From assembly GCA_002704665.1 (NCBI GenBank), contig PAHB01000032.1, forward strand, positions 1 to 30,263: a stretch of 30,263 nucleotides of DNA. The letters run 5' to 3'. The DNA is from Pseudomonadota bacterium. GTDB taxonomy: Bacteria; Pseudomonadota; Gammaproteobacteria; Burkholderiales; Eutrophovitaceae. Positions 1 to 8,000 of this stretch are shown piece after piece. The position numbers were made by a program, and so were the translations under genes. Below the pieces are notes generated by a model, which saw nothing but the letters and a program-made list of their open reading frames with translations, was not told the DNA's origin and did no database searches. Every line of letters starts with the position of its first letter. The stretch's first letter is position 1.

Positions 1-150
1 ATGCGACAGGAGTTATCAGAAATATGGAAACCATCATTGCTGACGAAAGAGCAGCTGTTGATACATCTGGAAAGTTGGTGTTACAAAGCTGAAGAATCTG
101 AAATCGTCACGCTAATCGATTTCTCTAAGATACTCAGAAGCTATCGATAG
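1..150 (+). CDS. C-terminal end of a probable fatty-acid (acyl-CoA) desaturase, partial
   Basis: Frame 1 is open from the first base of the window to a TAG at 148-150 and encodes the last 49 residues of a protein that begins outside the window. The pattern of a tryptophan-cysteine pair followed by an acidic/alanine stretch and a terminal LRSYR-like ending (WCYKAEESEI, then FSKILRSYR) resembles the C-terminus of proteobacterial membrane fatty-acid desaturases, which add a double bond to acyl chains. The histidine boxes that would prove this lie outside the window, so the call rests on the tail alone. The ATG at position 1 is just the first in-frame codon and need not be the real start. The gene runs towards rpmG and is convergent with it. 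Confidence 0.45.
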   Translation: MRQELSEIWKPSLLTKEQLLIHLESWCYKAEESEIVTLIDFSKILRSYR

Positions 151-186
151 ATATAGAACAAAAACTAAGTGTAAATACACCTAAAT

Positions 187-342
187 TTATTTGATCTTAG
201 CTTCTTTATATAAAACATGCTTCCTCACCACCGGATCAAATTTTTTTATTTCAATTTTTTCAGGCTTCGCCCTTTTGTTTTTTGTCGTGGTGTAGAAATG
301 ACCGGTTCCAGCACTTGATTCTAATTTAATTTTTTCTCGCAT
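187..342 (-). CDS. rpmG: 50S ribosomal protein L33
   Basis: This 51-residue frame begins with MREKIKLESSAGTGHFYTTT and ends with HVLYKEAKIK, which is the full-length L33 pattern. L33 is a small protein of the large ribosomal subunit near the E site. The copy has no CxxC pairs, so it is the zinc-independent form. It lies 17 bases downstream of rpmB on the same strand and is very probably co-transcribed with it, the usual proteobacterial order. An AGGGGAAA-type ribosome binding site lies just upstream of the ATG. The wording of its N-terminus (REKIKLESSAGTGHFYTTTKNK) is closer to betaproteobacterial than to Pseudomonas-type L33 as I remember them. Confidence 0.95.
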   Translation of the reverse strand: MREKIKLESSAGTGHFYTTTKNKRAKPEKIEIKKFDPVVRKHVLYKEAKIK

Positions 343-359
343 TTTCCCCTCGGGTCAAA

Positions 360-596
360 TTACAATTTCACACCTTGTTTCCTCAAATCAGCTAAGACAA
401 CGTCGATACCCTTCTTATCGATTATCCTTATACCTGCATGAGATACACGCATACGAACCCACCTTTTTTCGCTTTCGACCCAGAACCGTTTCGAATGTAA
501 GTTCGGCAAAAATCTACGCTTCGTTCTATTGTTGGCATGCGAAACATTATTTCCAGCCATGGGCTTTTTACCCGTCACTTGGCATACACGAGACAT
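360..596 (-). CDS. rpmB: 50S ribosomal protein L28
   Basis: This frame gives 78 residues starting MSRVCQVTGKKPMAGNNVSH and containing the KRRFLPNL and RFWVESEKRW blocks typical of bacterial L28, a large-subunit ribosomal protein. The frame is open further upstream, but the ATG at 596 gives exactly the family N-terminus and length, and a GGAG sits about 11 bases before it, so the longer version is rejected. It is the first gene of a two-gene operon with rpmG and is preceded by a well-formed sigma70-type promoter at 634-662. radC, often next to this pair in gammaproteobacteria, is not present here. Confidence 0.96.
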   Translation of the reverse strand: MSRVCQVTGKKPMAGNNVSHANNRTKRRFLPNLHSKRFWVESEKRWVRMRVSHAGIRIIDKKGIDVVLADLRKQGVKL

Positions 597-935
597 ATCT
601 TTAGGTATCTCCACCGCTATTTTGAGAAGGCGATTTATAACACGATAACCGATCGCAATCAAGTTTCTCTTGAGTTTTGTTGTTTTTTTTAAAAAAAAAA
701 AAATGAAAAAAAGATGATACAATATATCATATTTTATTTAAAAAAATCATACATTTAGATACTATAAATTAAAATTAGTTTCATCTGTATTTATTTTTAA
801 AAAATCTTGCAGTTCGAAGCTATTGTAAGGGCTTTACAAGCTCAATAATCTTTAATAACCTCGTCATCGTTGATAAGTTTTTTTTAAGCTTAGCTGAAAT
901 TGCGCAAGCTTTACATTACTAAGGGAGTTGTAAAA
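597..935. other. Intergenic region between rpmB and the lactonase-like gene
   Basis: This 339-base gap separates two divergently transcribed genes. It is extremely AT-rich, with a T8-A13 tract at 683-703 just upstream of the rpmB promoter, where it could act as an UP element. At 823-839 a 6-base inverted repeat (TTGTAA / TTACAA, 5-base loop) could be an operator or small hairpin on the lactonase side. No open frame of convincing length or composition and no tRNA-like fold was seen. No clear -35/-10 pair for the rightward gene could be picked out. Confidence 0.6.
634..662 (-). promoter_or_regulatory. Sigma70-type promoter of rpmB-rpmG
   Basis: On the minus strand there is a TTGATT -35 box (657-662), a 17-base spacer and a TATAAA -10 box (634-639). 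Transcription would start near 627, leaving a leader of about 30 bases before the rpmB ATG at 596. Box quality, ideal spacing and position ahead of a highly expressed operon support it. Not experimentally known. Confidence 0.7.
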
Positions 936-1799
936 ATGAGAAATTTATTTTTGATTCTAATAATCGGATTAATGGGGGCGTCATCCGGAGCGATGGCAGG
1001 CCACCATGGAGGAGTTAAGGTTTATTGGGGCACAAGCGGAATGTTTGGTCCGTTTGACATCAGAGGACTAATTCCTACACTCCCGGAGGATAAAGCGCGA
1101 GATATAACTATTCCAATCAGCATGTGGATTATTGACCATCCTAAAGGGCTAATTGTTTATGATTCTGGAAACAATGTAGAGGTTGTTGACAATTGTAAGG
1201 GTTATTGGTCTCCAGGACTATGTGACTTTTTGAAACCAAGTCAAACAAAGGATACATCCATAGACGGGCTGCTTAAAAAATTAGGATACAGCGTAGCTGA
1301 TGTAAAAGCCGTAGTCTCTTCGCATGCGCACCTTGACCATGCCGGAAATATCGAAATGTTCCCAAACGCGATTCATATTTTCCAAAAGAAGGAGCTATAT
1401 CAAGGTTGGTGGCCCGAAAAATTTCAAGGGCGTGATGGGAAAGGACCGTTCGTACTCGCGGACTTGGATAACGCCAGAGACTTCAACTATTTAGAACTCG
1501 AGGGTGACTACGATGTTTTTGGTGATGGCTCAGTACAAATTTTATCTACTCCTGGACATACCTTAGGACACCAATCTATGAGAGTAGTAACAGAAAAATC
1601 TGGTGTGATGATTTTGGCGCAGGACGCGATTTGGATGCAAGAAAATTTAGACGGCTACCCAGCTGGTCTTAATTACAGCGTGCAAGATTACAATAAATCT
1701 GTGACCCGTTTAAAAATGATGCGTGACTTACAAGGTGCGCCGCTATACATGGGACACGACGAAGCGCAATGGGCAGCCGGCGGAGACAAATGGTATTGA
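936..1799 (+). CDS. Exported metallo-beta-lactamase-fold hydrolase, N-acyl-homoserine-lactonase-like
   Basis: The 287-residue protein has an N-terminal signal peptide (hydrophobic stretch about residues 4-20, small residues to about 22). The metal-binding set of the metallo-beta-lactamase fold is complete: HAHLDH at 130-135, His208 in PGHTLGH, Asp230 and His274. The layout and length match the AiiA-like lactonase branch, which opens lactone rings such as those of quorum-sensing N-acyl homoserine lactones, but the real substrate cannot be read from sequence. Export to the periplasm is unusual for classical AiiA. The ATG at 936 is preferred to an in-frame ATG at 900 because AAGGGAG lies about 10 bases before it and the signal peptide then starts cleanly. 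It appears to be a single-gene unit; a hairpin follows at 1847-1867. Confidence 0.75.
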   Translation: MRNLFLILIIGLMGASSGAMAGHHGGVKVYWGTSGMFGPFDIRGLIPTLPEDKARDITIPISMWIIDHPKGLIVYDSGNNVEVVDNCKGYWSPGLCDFLKPSQTKDTSIDGLLKKLGYSVADVKAVVSSHAHLDHAGNIEMFPNAIHIFQKKELYQGWWPEKFQGRDGKGPFVLADLDNARDFNYLELEGDYDVFGDGSVQILSTPGHTLGHQSMRVVTEKSGVMILAQDAIWMQENLDGYPAGLNYSVQDYNKSVTRLKMMRDLQGAPLYMGHDEAQWAAGGDKWY

Positions 1800-1846
1800 G
1801 TTAGAATCATTAATCAAGAAAATATGATGTAGGTAAGTTTAGTTTT

Positions 1847-1867
1847 GGGGGCTTTACGGCCCCCTTT
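1847..1867 (+). terminator. Possible rho-independent terminator after the lactonase-like gene
   Basis: GGGGGC (1847-1852) pairs with GCCCCC (1859-1864) around a 6-base loop and is followed by only three T residues. It sits between the lactonase stop and the ATPase start 18 bases further on. The GC-rich stem is convincing; the short T tract makes it weak or leaky. Confidence 0.5.
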
Positions 1868-1884
1868 ACTAAGAAATTTACGAA

Positions 1885-2847
1885 ATGAATCCCTCAGCAA
1901 TATCCTTGGTCAATGTATCAAAACGCTATGGACCAAAAGAGATAATAAAAAACATTTCATTTGAGGTAATGCCGGGTGAAATCTTAGGATTCTTAGGTCC
2001 TAACGGTGCTGGCAAAACGACAACTATTAAAATGATAGCCGGGACCACCACAGCGACTTCAGGAACTGTGAGTGTAAAAGGGCTTGATATGTCAACGCAG
2101 CAGGAGCTAGGAGCAAAAAAAATCGGCTACCTTCCAGAACATCCGCCCCTGTATGATGTATTCCAAGTGAAAGGGTACCTACATTTTATCGCTAGAGCAA
2201 AAAAGGTCCCAAAAAAGCGAGTCAAACAATCCTTAGATCAAGTGATAAGCGCATGCAAACTAGAAAAAGTAACCAAAAGTGAAATCTATAAACTGTCTAA
2301 AGGCTATAGACAAAGATTGGGGTTGGCTCAAGCCTTGATAGGCGATCCCGAAGTACTTTTGTTAGACGAACCAACCTCCGGACTTGACCCTGGACAAATC
2401 CAAGAAACACGGGATGTTATAAAACAATGTGGTGTAAAACAGTCAGTATTATTAAGCACTCATATATTGACCGAGGTAACGTTGCTTTGCGCCCGAGTCG
2501 CCATCATCAATGAGGGGAAACTGCTTGCTATTGATACCCCCAGCGGGTTAAGGCAGGCATCTGAGCAGAGCAATAGAGTTAGCCTTCTTGTCTCAGGAAA
2601 TGTAGAAAATTTAAAAATTGCGCTTAAAGAAATTGACGACATTCAAAAAGTTGACGTTTTTAAACAAGATAAAGACAAAGTTCTCATAGTTTGTCATTTG
2701 AATTCTAACAACGATACTGAAAATATAATTGCAAAATTAGCAACTGAAAAAACAAAATTGTATCAACTTGAGAGACACGGCCCCACGCTCGAAAACGTTT
2801 TTTTACAATACATAAAAAAGGGAAAGAATTCAAAGGAGAAGAAGTGA
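1885..2847 (+). CDS. ABC transporter ATP-binding protein, GldA/NosF-like
   Basis: The 320-residue protein is an ABC ATPase that would power the membrane permease encoded next. It shows a Walker A motif (GPNGAGKTT), the signature loop LSKGYRQRLGL (the SKGY form typical of ABC-2 exporters), Walker B with VLLLDEPTSGLDP, and a switch-loop histidine in STHIL. A C-terminal extension of about 90 residues after the nucleotide-binding domain is usual in GldA/CcmA-type exporters. The stop codon overlaps the GTG start of the permease, so the two are translationally coupled. In Bacteroidetes the related GldAFG complex is needed for gliding; outside that group the function is not established, and I do not infer motility here. 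Confidence 0.88.
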   Translation: MNPSAISLVNVSKRYGPKEIIKNISFEVMPGEILGFLGPNGAGKTTTIKMIAGTTTATSGTVSVKGLDMSTQQELGAKKIGYLPEHPPLYDVFQVKGYLHFIARAKKVPKKRVKQSLDQVISACKLEKVTKSEIYKLSKGYRQRLGLAQALIGDPEVLLLDEPTSGLDPGQIQETRDVIKQCGVKQSVLLSTHILTEVTLLCARVAIINEGKLLAIDTPSGLRQASEQSNRVSLLVSGNVENLKIALKEIDDIQKVDVFKQDKDKVLIVCHLNSNNDTENIIAKLATEKTKLYQLERHGPTLENVFLQYIKKGKNSKEKK

Positions 2848-3551
2848 ACGGTTTATTAGCAATTTACTCAAAGGAATTGATTACTTACTTTCGATCCCCA
2901 ATAGCATATTTTCTAATATCATCTTTCCTGGTGGGTACGGGATACTTTTATATATATAACGTCTTCAGTACAGGCACTGCGACAATGGAAATGACCTTCA
3001 GGGACATGGCTTTTTTGCTGATGGTATTAACTCCAGTACTAACAATGCGTATTTTTTCCGGTGAATATTCTGGAAAAACAATGGAACTGTTAATCGCCCT
3101 ACCAATTAGCACTTGGCAAATAGTTATTGGAAAATATTTGGGTGCCGTGACAATTTTGCTAATCATGACAGCTGCTACCTTCGTCAATTTAATCCCAATG
3201 TTTTTGTACGGTAACCCTCACATAACTAATATTATTTCGGGTTACCTGGGCTTTATTCTATTAGGAATGGCATCTATATCTATTGGACAACTTTATTCAG
3301 CTTTGACAAAAAACCAAATTGTTGCCGCCTTACTCACTCTTCCAACTCTCCTTGGTTTCTGGTGGGTTGGACATTTACAAAACATGCAAACTAATCTTTT
3401 TTTCCGGGAATTACTTGGATACCTAGCCTTTTCATTTCATTATGGTGATTTAATACGAGGTCTCCTACGCTCAGAGGCCATAGCATATTATATCTTGGTA
3501 TCCATGACCTCTTTAATACTAACGACGAACTATATCAAATGGCGCCGTTGA
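2844..3551 (+). CDS. ABC-2 type permease, GldF-like
   Basis: The 235-residue protein is strongly hydrophobic with about six membrane segments, the expected size and layout for a GldF/NosY-like ABC-2 permease. The segment PVLTMRIFSGEYSGKTMELL, after the second helix, matches the conserved loop of this family, where a coupling helix contacts the ATPase. The start is GTG at 2844, overlapping the ATPase stop and preceded by AAGGAGAAG. It is followed after 3 bases by the GldG-like gene. Together with the ATPase it should form the core of an exporter or force-generating membrane complex of unknown substrate. Confidence 0.88.
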   Translation: MNGLLAIYSKELITYFRSPIAYFLISSFLVGTGYFYIYNVFSTGTATMEMTFRDMAFLLMVLTPVLTMRIFSGEYSGKTMELLIALPISTWQIVIGKYLGAVTILLIMTAATFVNLIPMFLYGNPHITNIISGYLGFILLGMASISIGQLYSALTKNQIVAALLTLPTLLGFWWVGHLQNMQTNLFFRELLGYLAFSFHYGDLIRGLLRSEAIAYYILVSMTSLILTTNYIKWRR

Positions 3552-3554
3552 GAT

Positions 3555-5162
3555 ATGGATAAATCTTTTGGTGCCATTATAATTTTACTGGCTGGGATAA
3601 CATTAGCATCTGCCGCTATTATCAGTCATGCTATTTTATTGGAGACCAACTTTCTTCATTTAATCCTTTTGATTGTTGGAATCGGGCTTATTATCTTTAG
3701 TGGTTTCCAATTGAGAAAATATATTTTTGGCCTCTTCAGGGGACAACGTACGGAGATTCTTATTACTACTGCAGGCGCGCTTTGTATAGTGCTCGCCTTG
3801 GGCTATTTAAGTAATCACTTCTCGATAAGAATAGACATGACAAAAGAGGGAGCACATTCCTTATCAAAACAAACTATACAAATGTTAGAAACATTACAAA
3901 AACCGGTCCATATTATTTTTTTCCATGATCCAATGATGAAAGAAACAGGCGATTTATATAAGCTTATCGCTAGTTACACAGACAAAGTTACTATTGAATT
4001 TTTAGACCCAATGGTTAATCCCGCGCAAGCAAGGATGAAAGGTGTTGAATTTGCCGGGACTGCATTAATGGAAAGTGAAGGGCGATCAGTCAAAGTTAAT
4101 GGCCCCACAGAAATAGATATTGCCAACGGAATTCTCAGGGTATCTCAAAAAGAGGTACAACTATTATGCTTCCTTGAAGGACATGCTGAAAGTGATCCCT
4201 TTAGCCTTGAACATCATGATCACTTTGAGGGCGATCAAGGGCACTCTCACGGACTTGCAACAAAGCTAGTCGTCCATGAGAGGCACGGAATGGCAAAAGC
4301 TCGACACAGCCTTGAAAGCATGAATTATCGGATAAAATCAGTTCGCCTTTTGGATATGTCTGATAGCCTACGAAATTGTGACGTTTTCATAGTTGCTGGT
4401 CCTCAATTTGAGATTAGAAAAAATGAAATTCAAATAATTAAAAATTTTCTTGATCAAGGTGGTAACGCTTTCTTCATGTTAGACCCTTTCATAAAAAGTG
4501 GCCTTGAAAAGATTATCGAGAATCTCGGGGTAAAACTAGATGACACTCTAATTATTGATGAAGCAAGCCATTTCTGGACTGATATCTCAGCTCCAGCAGT
4601 AACAAGTTATAACCGTCACGCTGTTACAGAGGGCCTACCTCTCACTTTTTTTATGGGAGCAAGGTCTTTGTCGCCGACGCACCAGCCAGTCGCCGGAAAC
4701 GCTATTAAACCATTGATTAATTCTTCTAAACGCAGTTTTGCAGAGACAAATAAAAATAAAGTTGAATTTGAATTAGGTATCGATAAACCTGGACCTATTA
4801 CAATTATGGCTATAATTGTTCGAAGCCCGAATTTTATTAGTCCTTCCGATTTAATAAATATAACTGAGGATGAGAAAACCTCACCAAAATTAATTAAAAA
4901 GTCAAGAATAGCAATTATTGGTGACTCTGATTTTGCCACAAACTCATTTTTTCATATTCTCGGCAACGGAAATTTATTTTTGAACACCATAAACTATCTA
5001 GCAGCACAGGAAAACCTAATAGGCATAGAGCCCAAGACTTACGACCTTCCTCGAGTCAATCTTACAAATCGTCAAATGAAAGGCACCTTTTTCCTAAGTA
5101 TGATTTTAATTCCAGGGCTCATGGCGCTGATAGGAGTTGCGGTCTGGTGGAGGCAGCGTTGA
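3555..5162 (+). CDS. GldG-like ABC auxiliary protein with His-rich insertion
   Basis: The 535-residue protein has two N-terminal membrane helices (about residues 8-50), a third near 68-84, a large extracytoplasmic domain and one C-terminal helix ending in basic residues, as in GldG proteins with the ABC_transp_aux domain. The block RIDMTKEGAHSLSKQT (about 92-107) is a clear family match. A striking part is residues 210-251, rich in histidine (HHDH at 220-223, HSH at 230-232 and more), inserted after the FLEGH segment where the family usually has a short GhGE loop. It lies in the likely periplasmic domain and may bind a metal; this is inference. It is co-transcribed with the ATPase and permease. 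Confidence 0.82.
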   Translation: MDKSFGAIIILLAGITLASAAIISHAILLETNFLHLILLIVGIGLIIFSGFQLRKYIFGLFRGQRTEILITTAGALCIVLALGYLSNHFSIRIDMTKEGAHSLSKQTIQMLETLQKPVHIIFFHDPMMKETGDLYKLIASYTDKVTIEFLDPMVNPAQARMKGVEFAGTALMESEGRSVKVNGPTEIDIANGILRVSQKEVQLLCFLEGHAESDPFSLEHHDHFEGDQGHSHGLATKLVVHERHGMAKARHSLESMNYRIKSVRLLDMSDSLRNCDVFIVAGPQFEIRKNEIQIIKNFLDQGGNAFFMLDPFIKSGLEKIIENLGVKLDDTLIIDEASHFWTDISAPAVTSYNRHAVTEGLPLTFFMGARSLSPTHQPVAGNAIKPLINSSKRSFAETNKNKVEFELGIDKPGPITIMAIIVRSPNFISPSDLINITEDEKTSPKLIKKSRIAIIGDSDFATNSFFHILGNGNLFLNTINYLAAQENLIGIEPKTYDLPRVNLTNRQMKGTFFLSMILIPGLMALIGVAVWWRQR

Positions 5163-5169
5163 CACACAC

Positions 5170-5748
5170 ATGTTAAAAATTTTACGTAACTCCTGGCAAC
5201 TGTGGACTATCCTCGCTGTATTGCTTTTGATAATTGGGCTCTTAAAATCAAAAGGCCTAGACGAACAAAAACCAGTACATAATCATAAATTTCACGGAAC
5301 TTCTAAGTTTCTAATTCCTGATAAAATAGACGGAATCGGTGCAATAGAAATAGTAATTTCGCAAAAAATTCATCGATATCAAAAAAACGATAAAAATATC
5401 TGGTTTTTTCATATGCCACATGCTGGACATCACAAAACACATAGCCATGATACAATCGGAGAATATACTGATGTGATAGCTGGCACTTTAACCGGATTCG
5501 GAAGAACTCAAAAAGAACGAAACTTCTCTTTCGACTTAAGAAAAGACGAATATGGGGTTGTAAATTCCAACATGTACATATTGATCTTCAAAGATCCTAA
5601 CGATTTATCTCCTGACTTGAGAATTTCGGTCGGAGATGTTGCTCCAGATACTTTAAGCCGCTATATTTTAGTGAAATCGCAAGTTTTTACTATTGCCAAT
5701 TTTCATATAGAAAAACTTTTAAATTTGGTTAACATAACAGAAAATTAA
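5170..5748 (+). CDS. DUF4340-like membrane-anchored protein, His-rich, last gene of the Gld-like operon
   Basis: The 192-residue protein has one N-terminal membrane helix (about residues 8-25) and an extracytoplasmic domain. The run from a GEYTDVIAGTL block through YGVVN and LRISVGDVAPDTLSRYILV follows the DUF4340 pattern, and DUF4340 proteins commonly follow GldG in proteobacteria. It is shorter than many relatives. Residues 37-42 and 81-93 are rich in histidine (PHAGHHKTHSHD), echoing the His-rich insertion in the neighbouring GldG-like protein. I chose ATG at 5170 over a TTG at 5137 inside the previous gene, because GGAGG at about 5148-5152 precedes it and the membrane helix follows directly. 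Function unknown. Confidence 0.68.
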   Translation: MLKILRNSWQLWTILAVLLLIIGLLKSKGLDEQKPVHNHKFHGTSKFLIPDKIDGIGAIEIVISQKIHRYQKNDKNIWFFHMPHAGHHKTHSHDTIGEYTDVIAGTLTGFGRTQKERNFSFDLRKDEYGVVNSNMYILIFKDPNDLSPDLRISVGDVAPDTLSRYILVKSQVFTIANFHIEKLLNLVNITEN

Positions 5749-5755
5749 TTGATGC

Positions 5756-5783
5756 TTGAACACATCAAGTTGGGCATTTTTTA
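5756..5783 (+). terminator. Weak terminator candidate after the Gld-like operon
   Basis: CTTGA (5756-5760) pairs with TCAAG (5766-5770), and a T6 run starts 8 bases later at 5778. The stem is short and not adjacent to the T run, so this is only a candidate; it falls where an end of the operon is expected, before coaBC. Confidence 0.3.
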
Positions 5784-5814
5784 ATTCACGACAAAAATTT
5801 AGGTGGCAGCGGTA

Positions 5815-7002
5815 ATGATTAACGACCAAAAACGAAAAATGTTGCTCGGTATAACCGGAGGAATCGCGGCATATAAATCTGCCTTTCTTCTGCGTTTGTT
5901 AAAGAAAACTGATGTCGATATTCAAGTAGTTATGACGGAGGCAGCCACACAATTTATATCTAAACTAACTATGCAGGCGTTATCGGGAAAGCCGGTATAC
6001 GACAACATGTGGGCCGAGGAACAAGGGCACGGAATGGCTCATATTGAAACATCGAGAGGATGTCGTCTGATTCTGGTGGCTCCTGCCTCTGCCAACTTCA
6101 TTTCAAAGTTAGCCACAGGAACGGCAAACGATCTACTATCTACCATTTGCCTCGCCAGAAATTGTGAATTATTGATTGCACCCGCGATGAATAAAGAAAT
6201 GTGGGACAATAAATCAACACAAAGAAATATTGAAACGCTAAAAAGAGATGGGGTTCACATCGTTGGGCCAGTTGGTGGAGATCAAGCTTGCGGAGAGGTT
6301 GGTTTAGGAAGGATGGCAGAACCCGAAACAATATACGAAACCACGTTAAAATTTTTCCAACCACGATTGTTCAAAAATAAAAAAATCGTGATAACCGCTG
6401 GAGGAACATTCGAAAAAATCGATGCGGTCAGAGGAATAACAAATCAAAGTTCCGGACGAATGGGATTTGCAATTGCTCAGGCAGCAATTGAGTACGGAGC
6501 GGAGGTGATTCTTATCGTTGGAACACACTCGGCATCTCCGCCGATAGGGTGCGAGTTAGTGAAAGTGCAATCAGCTGCTGATATGCTTGCAGCTGTTCTT
6601 GACCATATAGAGACTACTGACATTTTCATCAGCGCGGCTGCGGTGTCTGACTACAGGGCAAAAGAGACTGTCAGCCACAAATTAAAAAAAGATTCACAAT
6701 TTCTGCACCAACTACAGCTAGAACCGACAGAGGATATCTTGAAGAAGATAAGTACCATGAAAAATTCTCCTTTCTGTGTAGGATTCGCTGCTGAAACAGA
6801 GAATTTGGAGAAAAATGCTCAAGACAAACGTCAGTTAAAAAACATACCATTGATTGTTGGAAATCTGATCCCGCAAGCAATCGGATCTGATTTTAATGAA
6901 CTGTTACTTATTGATAAAAATGGAATTCACAAATTACCGAGAGATACCAAGATCAAACACGCGAAAAATTTGCTAAACCATATCAGTAAAATTTATGAAT
7001 AA
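5815..7002 (+). CDS. coaBC: Bifunctional phosphopantothenoylcysteine decarboxylase / phosphopantothenate-cysteine ligase
   Basis: The 395-residue protein makes 4'-phosphopantetheine for coenzyme A: its CoaB half joins 4'-phosphopantothenate to cysteine and its CoaC half decarboxylates the product using FMN. The CoaC half shows GGIAAYKS near the N-terminus, the catalytic histidine in GHGMAHIE, the PAMNKEMW motif and the flap cysteine in QACGEVGLGRM. The CoaB half shows ITAGGTFEKIDAVRGITN, SSGRMG and AAAVSDYR, followed by a lysine-containing KLKK segment. ATG at 5815 fits an AGGTGG at 5801-5806; a GTG at 5803 would overlap that site. Its stop overlaps the start of dut, the common proteobacterial arrangement. 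Confidence 0.95.
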   Translation: MINDQKRKMLLGITGGIAAYKSAFLLRLLKKTDVDIQVVMTEAATQFISKLTMQALSGKPVYDNMWAEEQGHGMAHIETSRGCRLILVAPASANFISKLATGTANDLLSTICLARNCELLIAPAMNKEMWDNKSTQRNIETLKRDGVHIVGPVGGDQACGEVGLGRMAEPETIYETTLKFFQPRLFKNKKIVITAGGTFEKIDAVRGITNQSSGRMGFAIAQAAIEYGAEVILIVGTHSASPPIGCELVKVQSAADMLAAVLDHIETTDIFISAAAVSDYRAKETVSHKLKKDSQFLHQLQLEPTEDILKKISTMKNSPFCVGFAAETENLEKNAQDKRQLKNIPLIVGNLIPQAIGSDFNELLLIDKNGIHKLPRDTKIKHAKNLLNHISKIYE

Positions 7003-7450
7003 TAATTTAGTAGAACTTAAGATACTTGACCGTCGTATCAAATCTAACATGCCAACCTACTCGACAGCGGGATCTGCAGGACTAGACTTGCGGGCTTGTA
7101 TCGATAATTCGTTTCAAATAAAACCTAACGAAACTAGGTTGATCCCAACTGGCATATCCGTGTTCATAGGGAATCCCGAGATAGCAGGAGTAATTCTTCC
7201 CCGATCTGGACTTGGACATAAATATGGAATAGTGCTCGGCAACTTGGTCGGGTTGATTGACGCAGATTATCAGGGGCAACTATTTATCTCAGCATGGAAT
7301 CGGGGAAAAGAAAAATTTAATATCGAACCCATGTATCGCCTCGCTCAACTGGTTTTCATACCAATAATAAAAGCAGAATTCAAAGAAGTCGAAGAATTTA
7401 CTCAAAGTGATAGAGGCGAAGCCGGCTTCGGAAGTACAGGAACCACATAA
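6995..7450 (+). CDS. dut: Deoxyuridine 5'-triphosphate nucleotidohydrolase (dUTPase)
   Basis: The 151-residue protein hydrolyses dUTP to dUMP, keeping uracil out of DNA and supplying dTMP synthesis. All five trimeric-dUTPase motifs are visible in order: AGSAGLDLRA, PRSGLGHKYG, a uracil-pocket block containing GLIDADYQG, a segment with RLAQLVF, and the C-terminal arm RGEAGFGSTG. In the last motif the usual second glycine (RGxGGFG) is alanine, a small change that probably leaves the arm functional. The ATG at 6995 overlaps the coaBC stop, and no good independent ribosome binding site is visible, consistent with translational coupling. Confidence 0.95.
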   Translation: MNNNLVELKILDRRIKSNMPTYSTAGSAGLDLRACIDNSFQIKPNETRLIPTGISVFIGNPEIAGVILPRSGLGHKYGIVLGNLVGLIDADYQGQLFISAWNRGKEKFNIEPMYRLAQLVFIPIIKAEFKEVEEFTQSDRGEAGFGSTGTT

Positions 7451-7454
7451 TAAT

Positions 7455-7485
7455 CAGCCCGCTGAACTGTCGTTCTCACGGGCTG
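7455..7485. terminator. Hairpin between convergent dut and xoxG
   Basis: CAGCCCG (7455-7461) pairs perfectly with CGGGCTG (7479-7485), and inside it GAAC pairs with GTTC around a TGTC loop, giving a two-part stem. It lies in the 58-base gap where two convergent genes end, and could stop transcription from both sides. There is no clean T run on either strand, so termination is not certain. Confidence 0.4.
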
Positions 7486-7508
7486 TAATTCTTTGGAAAT
7501 TTCCTGGG

Positions 7509-7961
7509 CTATTCCGGGAAAACCATGGCTTCTTCTTGAGCTCCATACGGATCAGGAACCTCTCCAGACTTAATGCGTCTAGCCTCCTCCGCTCTCATAA
7601 AAGTAACAACTGCTATTATCGCTTCAGCCGGCATGGAGGTACCAAATGCTCCCATGGATCCTCCACGATTAAGAGGAATACCCACAGATATCGTAGTCAT
7701 AATATCTATGTTGGTGTTCGCTGAATAGGTAAACTTTCCGCATGTGAGGCAAGGTCCTTTTCCGCCTATTCCATCACCTCCATGACAGAAGGCGCACCTC
7801 CTTGCAAACCAATATTTACCCTCGGCTACAAGTTCAGCGTTATCAACATCTAACTCCAGATCGTTATCGTGCATTTTGTGTCCAGCTATGGAACTACCAA
7901 TAAATGCGATCCCAAAAACTAAAATCAGAAAACTTAAAAATCTTTTTACACAAAATATCAT
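7509..7961 (-). CDS. xoxG: Cytochrome c, electron acceptor of XoxF methanol dehydrogenase
   Basis: The 150-residue protein has a signal peptide (about residues 5-26) and one haem c site, CAFCH at 56-60; Met103 or Met110 in the MGAFGTSM stretch is the likely sixth ligand. Size, motif spacing and position after xoxF and xoxJ identify it as the cytochrome that takes electrons from XoxF in the periplasm. Two further cysteines at 71 and 74 (CLTC) lie in the loop after the haem site and may form a disulphide; I do not recall these as standard. The ATG at 7961 has GGGGGAA upstream. It follows xoxJ by 39 bases and is the last gene of the cluster. Confidence 0.88.
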   Translation of the reverse strand: MIFCVKRFLSFLILVFGIAFIGSSIAGHKMHDNDLELDVDNAELVAEGKYWFARRCAFCHGGDGIGGKGPCLTCGKFTYSANTNIDIMTTISVGIPLNRGGSMGAFGTSMPAEAIIAVVTFMRAEEARRIKSGEVPDPYGAQEEAMVFPE

Positions 7962-8000
7962 TACTTTATTCCCCCAAGCTACAAAACAGAAACTATTTAA

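Noticed and set aside
1885..5748. Reading the Gld-like genes as a gliding motility system
   Set aside because: No other gliding or type IX secretion genes are present, and such ABC systems are widespread in non-gliding proteobacteria.
7407..7724. Plus-strand frame across the 3' ends of dut and xoxG
   Set aside because: It crosses a hairpin and the cytochrome coding region, and the peptide looks random.
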